Of a stretch of 64,000 nucleotides of DNA, positions 11,301-23,300 are shown one piece after another (the stretch's first letter is position 1; every line of letters begins with the position of its first letter). The position numbers and the translations under genes are program-made. Origin of the DNA: Sisyra terminalis. Taxonomy: Eukaryota; Arthropoda; Insecta; Neuroptera; Sisyridae. The stretch covers positions 21,966,001-22,030,000 of the forward strand of contig OY292276.1 in assembly GCA_958496175.1 (NCBI GenBank), in the 5' to 3' direction. Below the pieces are notes generated by a model that saw only the letters and a program-made list of their open reading frames with translations, was not told where the DNA came from and ran no database searches.

Positions 11301-14300
11301 TCCGATATAAATAAAAAAGGAAAGAAAGAATAAATCAAAAGAATTACGTTTTATTGGCGGTGAATCTAATGATGTTTTCCCGAGAAAATTCCCATCTATT
11401 TATTTCCATAATTCTTTTGCTAATGATAATGTCGGTGTTTTTCAATGCGTTGTGGTAAGTATTGGAATATACTAATAAATAATTATGTGTTTCGTATGAC
11501 TCAATTTCTTTATTTCTTTATTAAAAACAAAGCATTTCAACAGTCTTTGGCTTTCATCGTCAGGTAAGGTTTTATTATGTCAATTGTGAGCACATTTCAT
11601 ATATGGCGCTTGTTTTAAATAATTTGTCGTTAAGGATATTAGTTGGATCCAATTTGTGGACTTGATACATTTCATGTTCTTTTAAGGTTCATATGTGATC
11701 TTTTCTTGCAAATATATAGCAGCTTAAACTTTGTTTCGAAATTTATGTATTCATGATTTTCGTTGTAAAGATGTTGCATAAAATTTATAATATATTGATA
11801 TTAACGATATCTTTCATACTATATATATTTTTTTGTAACTACGGTGCGTTATTGAAACACGTATTTAGTAAAAAAAATTGAGCCAAACAATATAAATAAT
11901 TATTTATTAACTTAATAACAAAGACTTTGAAATATTAAAGTTTAATATTCATCAATGTATAGTCGGAATATGGTTTACCAACTTCCCTAATAAATTTAGT
12001 TTTATTTAGAAAACCACACATTAATTTTTTTCAGAAGAATAAGGAAAGTAAAGTTTAAATTATAAAAAAGCGTATGGTTTTGAATTAAGTGAGAGAATTT
12101 TTTTACATTTAACGATTAAAGAATCCAAAACCTTAAATTGGCGAAGATAATTTAGCCTATGATATATGCTATTAAAGGATAGGATAGTTGAAAGTTTTTT
12201 ATTTACTTAGAAGAATCATTCATTATGGCTAAAAGAATTAGCCGAAAAAGTTTAAAACACGCTTATTTGAGAGACGGTTTATGATTTTATCAAGTGGTTT
12301 AGCTAGTATCGATAACATTGTATAGACGTGTGATAATACATGCACAAATTATACCACGACAATAACTAATTTACAACTACGACAATATATGAAAGTAGCA
12401 CATATTACGTTGTACTTTTTTTTTTGCAAAATTTATAACGGTTTTATATGAAGTGATTAACTTCTAAATATATCTGCAAAACTAAAAATTAGTTGAAATA
12501 AAAAAGTTAAGCCTTTTAAATCCAAGAAGGTTTACAAAATTAGTTCAAACTTGTATTAAGTTAATTATGCGTCATAAATTTTTAAAAGTTGACTTGTTTC
12601 GATTTAATCGTAACTTACGATTGTATTTTGTCAAAGAATAAAAACTTTACGAAACAATCATCAATTTTCCAAGTGAAAAATAACTCAAAATAAAGAAAAT
12701 AGAAAGATAAAGTTAAAAAAAACACAAAGATAATAAAAGTAAAAAGAAAAAAAAATCAATTTAGCCAAATCAAAGTTTTTCTTTTGAAAAAGCAAACAAT
12801 ATCAAATCTAAAGTCAATAGTATTAGAGAAATATATTTTGTCAACGAAGAAAAGAAAAATGAAATGTTAAATTTGAACAATTCAGTTTTCCTCGAGAGCA
12901 GGAACATGAGCTTTAAACAAATATTAAATCAAATTGATTTTCAATTTGCAATTTTTGAATTTATGCTAAAAGTTTGCTACCATTATTGGAAAGGTTTTCG
13001 GTTTACAATAAAAGGATCAGAAGGATAATTTTTAATTTTCGATTTGGGAGTGTTCCGATTTGGAGCAAACCGGAAGTGTGCCGACTGGGGTGATTTAAAA
13101 CAATTTCTATGTGCGATACGAATCAAAAGCTTAACGAGCTTCTTCGGTGCCGAAAATGCGCTATGTATTTGACTTTCTCATTTGGCACTGAGCAGGCGAT
13201 TCCGGTGAGCTTTTTTGGTTCTGTTCTCACATACATACCTTTTTTGCTTGCATGAAAGCTGTCACCTTTCCTTACATATTGAATGTCATACTGAAGCACT
13301 GTGTTTGGTAAAATGGTCTTATCGTTGTTGATTCGGTTCACCGCATATTTGAACGCTAACTCAACGTTCGTGTTTCTTTGATCCTCCATGAAAATTGCCC
13401 CTGGTGACAAAAGATTCAAAATTATTTTGTTGTCCGAACAGACATTTTAAGTCAGTTTTTATTCAATATTCTATCTTCAATTTATAATTGGAGCTATTAA
13501 AAGTTGAATCAATTTCAAGTGATTTGCCGTAAATTAACTACCGTCATAAAAATCAATCAAATGGTGCAATAATGTCAATGCAATTTATTAATAATTGAAT
13601 CTTACGAAATTTATGATATCATTTGAAAAATTTACATCAAACTTTTTATAATTGTTCTCTCATATATTTCCCATATATTCATTAATTAGCATTAAATTGA
13701 AAATAAATTTTATCTTCATATTACTGTAACGTCGTTTCTGAACTTATAGTTATTCAATTGTCATTTATCGACTCATTGGTTACTTCACAATTGTACTAAA
13801 AATATTTAATGATTAGCGGGATTTGTTAACACAAAAGAGAAAAAATTATAATTATTATTCTGAAACTCATATAGAAAGGAGTATAAAATGCATGAAGAAA
13901 CATAAATTCGTTATTGTTAGCTCTTCGACTTTCGGAAGATTGCACCAAAACATTTTCTATATTTATGCAAGTTGCACCAACAAGAATAGTTTAAACAAGT
14001 AGATGTTATGGGAGGAAGTGGTACCAAATACATATTAGACTGTCGAAGTTCCCAAGAATTGCCATTTAAGACAACATTATTCTGCAACACAATAATGCAA
14101 AACTCTTCTGTACAAGAAAAACCCATGAAGAAAATAATAAATTAAGGGTGGATGGTATTGATTCACCCACCATACTTGTTCAACGTGATACCATCACATT
14201 TCTTATTATTTCAAATGCTTCATTTTCTAAGCAGTAAAAAAAAACAAAATTCAAACTCAAATGATGTTAAAAACACTATTTTTAGATGTGTTTTCTGTTG

Positions 14301-17300
14301 AACAACTGATTTTTACTGATTTGGCAATAATTTATGAATTAATTAAATAAATTGTATATAAAAAGTAAAATGGTTGATGTAATTGCAGATGACTATAAAA
14401 ATTAAAACTAGCTTAAAAATGTTGAGATTAAATTTTCTGCTGAAAAAACTACTGTATTTTCCGGGTCCTTATTATATATGTAAACATACATACGCTTTTA
14501 AAGACGTTCAAAAGACATTTGTGAGATAAAAACAATATTTTATGAAAGAAAAAAATGAAAATTACTTAAATAGGTACTTTTCAAAAGCTTTTAAAACTAA
14601 TCAATTACATTGTTGACATATGTTTACGTTACGCTAACGAATTAGCAGATATAGGTTTGTTATTAATATATTATGTTCCAAAAAATATTTTTTTATACAC
14701 TCAAAATGTAAACGCATTTTCACTTAATGGATAATAATATATATAAGTCTTTGAGATTCAATTAAATTTCTTTATTACGACGCGTTTCGAATGAGTGATA
14801 CTTTTCAATGTTAAAAGCATTTTCACTTGTTAATATCAAGAATTCTTTTGTATTATTTCTTAATACTTTCCTTAACTGAATATTTCATTTATACTTCAAC
14901 AATTGGTCATCAAAATTGTAGTCCTTATAATTGAATATTACACTAAACTCATTAATAAACTAGTAACTAGAAGGTTCGTATTCCAATAAAAGGGAATTCT
15001 GAACTAAACTATTTACAAAGTTCTTCCTCCTTAAATTTTGTACTTCCTTTTTTCAATTAATATGTAATAGCGTCAAGTATTCATAACTTTAATATACCGT
15101 TAAAACTGCAAAGGTTTCAAAAAACATAGTGTTGATCGTAAAATTAATTTCACCTTTATATTAAGTTACATTGAGTCTCATCAGTCTTATGAAAAATTCG
15201 GCTATGGTAACATGTAAACACAGGGAGAGATTTTCGTGTTAATATAAAGTCAATTTATACTTTGAATTCGGTTGGAACTATCACTCATTTAGGAGTAATA
15301 AAATTGAAATTTAATTAAATAGACATTTTCGATATGAAATACAAATGTTCATAGTGCAAATCGCAAGTTTCGAACTTGGCAACAGATGTATATTGTTTGA
15401 AACACGAACGTTACATCTGAAATAATAACATTAAATCAATTACAAATATCGTGATTTTAAACAAGGGAATTTACATATTGCGAACATTTGTAATTGAGAT
15501 GAGGCTATCAAGTTCCCATTAAATATTATATTTATTGATAAAACAGAACAACAACAGCAACGACAACTACAAAATGAGCTTAACACTAGAAAATATATTG
15601 TCCGTCAGGCAAAAAAAGTTTTAAAGTAAAAGTTTTTAAAGAAATAAAAAAAAAACAGTATTGGGAAAAATGTTTTTTTTCGTAGTTATTTAATGTTGCC
15701 TCAACTACGAAGGCTATTAGTGACAAGCAGCCACATCATTCACATTACTCGATCACCTCACTATAGACATTTACACATATCATTACATCACATTTTATTT
15801 ACACTCAATATTTATGAGTATAGGTCTTTAAAAAGTTCAGCCGCCTTGAGAAACCTCATGGTTCTTGTCACTCCACTTTCTGTACCTAAGAAGTCTTCGA
15901 TCTTCTGGGAAACTAAGTATTTTCTTCTCACACATTTTCCGGAATTTAAGAATATATGCTCTACCGATATCTCATCTCCACATCGATCACAAAGTTCACC
16001 TCTTCCAGTGATAAGGTGGAGATATATTATGTTTATATTTTTTCAATGCTTTTTTTTTAAATTTTTCATCTTTTTAAAATAAATTTGGTGTCCAGAAACT
16101 CAATAAAAGAGATCATTTTATCTAATACAATATTAACATTAAAATCTCCACTTAAAATCTTTGGAATTTCATCTTGTTAAAAATTTGCGATACCTCCGAT
16201 GTGTCTTTTGTTAAATTTTCATTGATGAAATTTTTGTGGTTTTTTTAGTCTTGCAGTCTTGTTTTTTTTCGATAATCACAATAATGCTTTATTGTGATTT
16301 TATTAAAGTAATGAAATGTTTATGAAAATAATACACAATTCATCACGGTGGTTAGGACGACTATTCCCAAGCAGTGTAGTACGCAGACGCAAACATATAT
16401 AGAAAAATATACTGTAATGTTTTCTACTTCATTCTTTCATTCGTTAAATCATATAGATTTATATGTTTATCTCTTTTAACTATCGCTTTTTCGTTTCAAA
16501 AAATTTCAAGTCACAACGATGCTAAAGATGTTTTTACTTCAAAAAATATTCCGTTAATCTGTTTCACCACCGACATAACTGCTGTTAATGAACACTGAAG
16601 AAATATTAAGTATTTTGTTGACAAATAGTTTTGCCTTTTAGCCAATGAAAGAAAAAACGCAACATAAGACTTATAGGACAACCAGATAGCGTTGAAGAAT
16701 ATTTTAATATATAAAACTTCAATGGACTGTATTTAGATTTTTGAAACCAATGGAAATAAATATTACTTATGAAACGCTAATGAAGAGGTTTAAAATGAAT
16801 TTTAGACCAGTAAAAAGAATCAAAATTTTTGTTTTAAATTGCTTCTTACCAAGTCGCGGGTTGCAAAACCATAATCTATATCAAGCATAAATAAAAAATT
16901 AGAGCTTTCAACGGTTTACGGATTTTAAGATTTGTGAGATAGATTTATTTAAATGAATAATGTACATTGTACATTCATATCATTGTACATACATACACAT
17001 CCTGTCGAATATAGTTGAAATAGATTCTAGGATACTCAGAATGAATATTTCCTTCAAAATTACACTGTGGAATATTTCTTTATAGTTATAGCATATAAGG
17101 AAGTAAAAACTACTCATCAAAAGTGAATGTTGTAATACAGCGAAGAGTTATTGAATTCTTTCCAGGAAAAACAGTCACTGCTGAATTCAGAATTATATTT
17201 CCCTTTTCCAGTATTTTCATGAATATTCAGGGTTTTTTTTTAAAGTATATACTTGAAAATTGTATTTTTAAGCACTTAAGATAATTTTATCCTGATCATC

Positions 17301-20300
17301 TTTATTTTTTTACATATATATACCGTTTTTAAAATGAAAAATTAATAATTTTTATATTTATACTTCATACTGTATCAATCAAAGAACAAAATACGAACAT
17401 AAATATGATTTTCCTTCAGATCTTAATTTATAATTTCTGTCGCTGTTAATATGAAGACAAGTGGTATCTTATCCAATATTTACTTTTTATTCTTGCTAAA
17501 TGGCAAATTAGTTGCTTGAAAAGGAATGAAGAGAACATATTCTTTCCAATAAAAGTGACTTTTATGGACGCCAGTCTATAATAAAAATTTGTTACATTTT
17601 ATGATTGACATAAATTTGATGCTGTATCTGGAAAATTATTGCTCAAGAATTGGAAGAGTTCGATTCAATTTTTAGAAACTGTTTTCAAGTATATTTTGTG
17701 TATATTGATCATCAAATTTTTATTAACTGCATATGAACAAAAGTAAATTAAATGCATTTAATAAAGTTATTTTCCAAAAGTAGATAATTCATAGCAGGCA
17801 ACATTGAAGATGGAAGATATAAAATTTTTTGTTCAAGAATGGAGTTGGAATGTAAGTTTTTTTTTAGCTTGATTAGATGGTTTACTTGCAATAAATTTCA
17901 CGTATGTACCAATTCATGCTTGAATACGTAAATATTATATTTTACAATCTTCTTCATTTTAACCCTTAATTATGACTTTTTCAAAAATGATATTATCATG
18001 CAAGAGCACCAAGTGATGACAATATTACATGTAGAGTTTCTCAAAAAATTCGCAAAAAGTAATAAATTTTGCAATGATATTGGGATCCGGAAGACTGGAA
18101 ATTATCTAAGGCTATTACAATCCTAAAACCTAATAAAAATCTTGTTGAGAGTTATAGACTTTTAAAGAGTTATAGATTTATTATAGACTATTCTCTTCCT
18201 TCTCCTCCTCTTCCTCCTAAGTGCCTTTTTTGTTGAAGATGGCGATTATTATGATGCATGTATAGCTCTGTTGAGTACTTGATGAATAAGGACGTTCCCG
18301 TCAGTGTGTGTCCTGTCTCTTATGTTTCGCAGCCTAGCCATTATTTCTTTTTTCGGCTAATAACACAATTATTTTTTACCCTCTATGATGAGTAGTTGTT
18401 ATTGATATGTATGTGTGGTAAACACTACATTTTTGAAAGCCAGTTAAGGCCCCCCCGCACTGCGAGGGGGATACGGCAATCAGCCCGAGAGTGGATTGGA
18501 GATCAGAGATCAGATCGATTTCCGACGATGAAGAAAAAACTACATTTCAGTCTTTTCCAGCAAATATGTAATAAATTTCTATCTTCTAAATAAAAAATAG
18601 TTAAAAAGATCAAACCGATTCACATAGTATATATGTATAGACTGTGCATATATCGACCAATAGAGACAAGAAAAATCTAGTGGGGCGATCGAAACGCCGT
18701 CTACGTAGGCACAATTTTATGGTAACTAAAAGTGACAGCTAGCAATTGAGTACCAATGAACACCAGTTTAAAATAAACGCTTGCATTTTACTTGTGTCGG
18801 TGGCTTCAGTTGCCCACATCAGAGAAAAAAGATTTCTATGTATAAATCTCTCTTCCAGTGCGTCCAACACAGGTGTATTTTGCTTAGTTCACTCCAAATT
18901 TGTGCTTACGTAGACGGCGCTGGCAGCAACTTCTAGTTCGGCTTGTCATTCACTGTAAAGTTTGCTACTTATTTACACAGGTTAGAGGATGTGGACCGTT
19001 TTAATCTTCATATCGCATGATGTGACTAAGTAACACCGTGTTTCTTATCGTGAAGGTGGTAATTAGGTGTGGCTGGGTGTTCATGCTTGCCAAAACTTCT
19101 TCGTTCGTTATTCTGGAAGTCTAACTTATTGTGAGCATCCAGCGGTATATCCGAATGCGCTTAGTTTCCTCTAGTCCTCCTGTTTTACAGCTCATGGCTT
19201 ACATAGGCATAATAATTAAGACTAAGCATAGCATTTTTGTATAGGATTTTAGATGTTCAATGTTGATAATTTTGATAACTTCAAAACATTGTAATATTAG
19301 GAACACATATAATAACTATTCCATTTTTTCTAATTTCATTTGTGCGGTCTAGAACTGTATATATATTCAAAAACTAAGTTAAGTATCGAAAAATTTTATT
19401 CTTTATTTTCACCTTATTTTGAATTTTTTTAACAAAACGCAAAGTTAAATTGCGATAACACGTAAATCGTACTTGTGCCGATAATAATTTGACGACCGGA
19501 AAAAGTAATTGTATATTTTGATTAAATATTATATTTTCCATATAATCCAATTTTAAAATCATCCTTCTGTGTCCTGTTAAACGTAATTTTGTTAATCGGT
19601 ACTTTAATTTACACTTTCAGTAAAGAGGTATATTTTAATAAGCTTTTTCCTTATTAAGCATTTTATTTATTATTAGATTATTAAAAACTCGAACTACGAT
19701 GATTGATTAAATTACTATTATTGATTGTATTCTGACTGTTTTAAAAATTTTGTATCAGCTGTGTATTAATTATTTAAAGTCATTTTCATTCATATGTATT
19801 GATTGTTTTTAATTTGAATTTAATTATTTGTAATTAATTCAATTCTTTTTCGTTAGGGTTGTTTCGTCTATATTTGTTCCATCAAAATAATTTTTATATT
19901 TTACAACTCTGAAAATCTCTAGATACATATTCTGAAGAACAAAACATTTTTTTGCTTCGATCAATGACAATAACAGTTTCAAATACAGGTGTATAGTATG
20001 AAACTTAAAAGGTTCAACGAATTGACTAGCCAACCTACGTACATGATTTCAAAGAAAAAAATGTTTTGAATCGTTCAATTTTTCTCATATATTTTATATT
20101 AAACCAAAATCTCAGAAATAATTTTAAGTTCTTCAAAATTAAATATTCTTGTCATTATGAATTGTTAAAACTCCATTCAAACCGACTGAGTTTTAGCTTT
20201 CATTTTATTAAATTTATATTATCCACGGAAAGAGGAAAACCTGCAAAATTTTCATTTGCCTCCTACGTTCAGGAAAATACAACTGAAAAAATTGAAATGT

Positions 20301-23300
20301 AATGCAATCAATTTTGCATTAAACTAATATTAATATTTACATTTTGTATTTATAACATTAATATTCAGTAGCATCTTAATAAGCAACAAAATTCAAATTG
20401 AATTTTAAACGAATACATTTAAAACATGTAACAATCATTTTCTGAAATGCAAATTTAGTTATTCAATTTAATTCAAACAATTGACGCAAATATTTGCTTA
20501 ATTTAATCAGTCGTTATAAACATTTTTCAGTTTAGCAAATTCAATGTTATGATTTTTATTCCTTTGATAAAACTTGTAACAGGAATTGGTAGGCGATGAG
20601 TAAATATGTGTCTCTCTTTTTAAGGCAAGGAAAATAACCACTTATAAATACATGCGTACTGCAGAATTTGGAGATTAAAAGTTAACTTGGAGATTAAAAT
20701 AAAGTAAAGTAGGCACATCATTATTCATTCATTCTAAAGTCTAAGAAATATTTAAATTTTTCAATTTATTTGTTATGCTTAAAAGTTAATAAATGTATGT
20801 ATATCTGGACGGATTCATTTGTTTGGAACAGTAAATATCAACAAATATCAGCCTTTGGAATACCAGCCTTAAATTATGTTATAAGATCATTCTTATTAGT
20901 TATTTTGCATGTTATATAATAAACTTGTTTCCTTTTATTTTACTTTGTTGGAGGAACAAACCTTGTTATCACTCTTCCAATTTTTGAAAAAAAAAATCTT
21001 TCCCGAATATCTTACTCAAAAAATCATTACTTTGAAACTGAGCTGTCAAAAAGAAGTATCTTAGATACTTAGAAGTAACTTGGTTATTTTAGAGCATCTA
21101 AGTTACTGTATTATTTTTTTTTTTTTTGATACTTTTCAGTACATGAGATACTTTTTTACTAAAAATTAACCATGCAGTAAAGAATGAAAATGGGTACCAA
21201 GCTACTTGGTTGTACAAAATAATGTTTACTTTGTACTGAAATTAGCTTAAATATTTTGGTGTTTTTATAATTTTTTTAGTTCCTGTAGAATTTTATTTGT
21301 ATTGTTTTATAAAATTTAATTTATAATTGTTACGGAAATCTTCGATCGTTTTTATGTGTATTATGTTTACAATGGTTCAGACTTCCATTTTTATTTACTT
21401 TCCATTTTCCCAAATTAATAAACATAGGAAATATATTGTAACGTGACGTCTCAAAACTGTATTGAGATGTTATTCGTTCTTTAATTTCTTTTTGGAAATA
21501 AATAATTCCTTTCACACTTAACAATCACTTTTTTATACACTTTTTTTATTACATTTATTATCATTTATTATTACAGAACTGTCCTTTGGCTTGGGCTGTG
21601 CGCCTTATATACCCGCAACCAAACATTTCAGAATGATCTCCAAGGTTCGCTAACGTTCGAGAACCGTCTACGTTGGTGGGAGAGAGATAGAAGTCGCTCA
21701 GCCAATCATGTGCCGGTATGTATGGCACAAAGAGAAAGACAGACTTCTTCCTTTTCTGTTACAATATTATCTGATTATATTACAATTATATCCAATACGT
21801 TACGAAACTTAGTACATCCATAGTGTACAAAGTAACTTAAGAAAAGTATTTAAGATTGTTTTTTAAAAAGTAACTCGATACCCAAAGTAATTTCGGATAC
21901 TTTTTAAAAAGTAACTTTTCTTGTATCTAGGTACATTTCAAAAGTATATTTGATAGCTTTGTCCTGAATGAACGTAAGGATAAGTATGGTAAATCGGGCT
22001 CGAAAAGATTTTAATGATCATAAGGAGGCGTATTGGTAATTTTAAAATAATATCAGGTTGGTGCATATGAAATATCGTTTTTTTCGGAGCAAATGTTTGT
22101 TTCCCTGTTTTCGTTATATTTTCGTTTTTGGTATATTTTCATTTTTAATCATATTGTCTTACCTGAATCACTTTCCAACAAATGAGATTTTCTCAAAAGT
22201 CTACTATTTCGTTATTTGCTTTGAATTTCGAAATGAAATGAACTCCATCGATAATCGTGCAGTTTTATTGTATAATTATAAACTTGGTATTAATGCTGCA
22301 AAGACAGCATGCAGCATACACCAAATGTTAGAGGATAATATTATTAAACAATCGAAGAGTGAAGCATTGGCTTGAAAAATTTTGGTTTAGTGATTTTTTA
22401 TTAAAAAATGACCATCCAAAACGTTTGTGAAAATAATAATTTATTTGAGGAACTGATTTGATTGAACAAATAGCTCATGAAACTCAACTAGCTCAGCTTT
22501 AAAATCCAACATTTCATACGCATCAACTAAATATGAGCCTGAAAATTTCAAATCTCTATCTCAATTATTTTTTGTAAAGAAAATAATAAGTGGGAAACTG
22601 AAAATATAAATATATTAAAAAAATGAAAAGCATATAATTTCTAGTTAGGAAATATCCATTTTAATATTTGCTTAAATTTTTTTAAAAACATTTCAACAAG
22701 TAAAGCTTTATATTTGATTTTTATCTGGCTAATTCAAACCTTATTACATGTTTTGCAATGTTCATTTTATTATTACACTTAATTGTAGTAATTTTCTCAG
22801 TTTATTATTTCACTGTCCTTAATTTCAATGGAATATTTTTTTCAATTAAAAAAACTTTATTTTAACTTTTCGCTGACGTTTTAAAGTAATATAACCTTGT
22901 AAATATAATTCATATATCGACAGACCTCGAATGACGTTAGTGCACAAAACGTGCGTAAATGTCTTCGTATATGTATTAGAATTGATTCTGGGTGTGGTTT
23001 GTGAAATTTTCAAATTTTCAATAATCAAAACAAATGAACATCTTTAAATCTTGCAATTCCATTGGCTAATAGCCTCTTGCATTGGAATGGGCGTGCTGTC
23101 ATAAGATTAATGCATTGCTCAAAACATTCTCTCGTATTAACTAGGCCTATTGCACTGAACATACATATATTAGACTTATTGATAGTGATGGACATATATT
23201 TTCTCAGTCTTAAGACATTCAAAGAAATAGTCATTGGTTGAATCAAATTTAGAGAAAAGATCGAATATTCATTACTTTGATATAATTTGTACGAAAGGTT

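Noticed and set aside
11490..11575. GCATTTCAACAGTCTTTGGC...CATCGTCAGG near 11.5 kb and GCGTTTCGAATGAGTG near 14.8 kb, reminiscent of Penelope-like repeat ends
   Set aside because: The similarity is to a loose remembered pattern. No RT or GIY-YIG coding region and no paired copy were found.
15693..16082. 129-codon plus ORF
   Set aside because: It is antisense to the RNase H end of an I-group LINE on the minus strand, which explains the long open frame.
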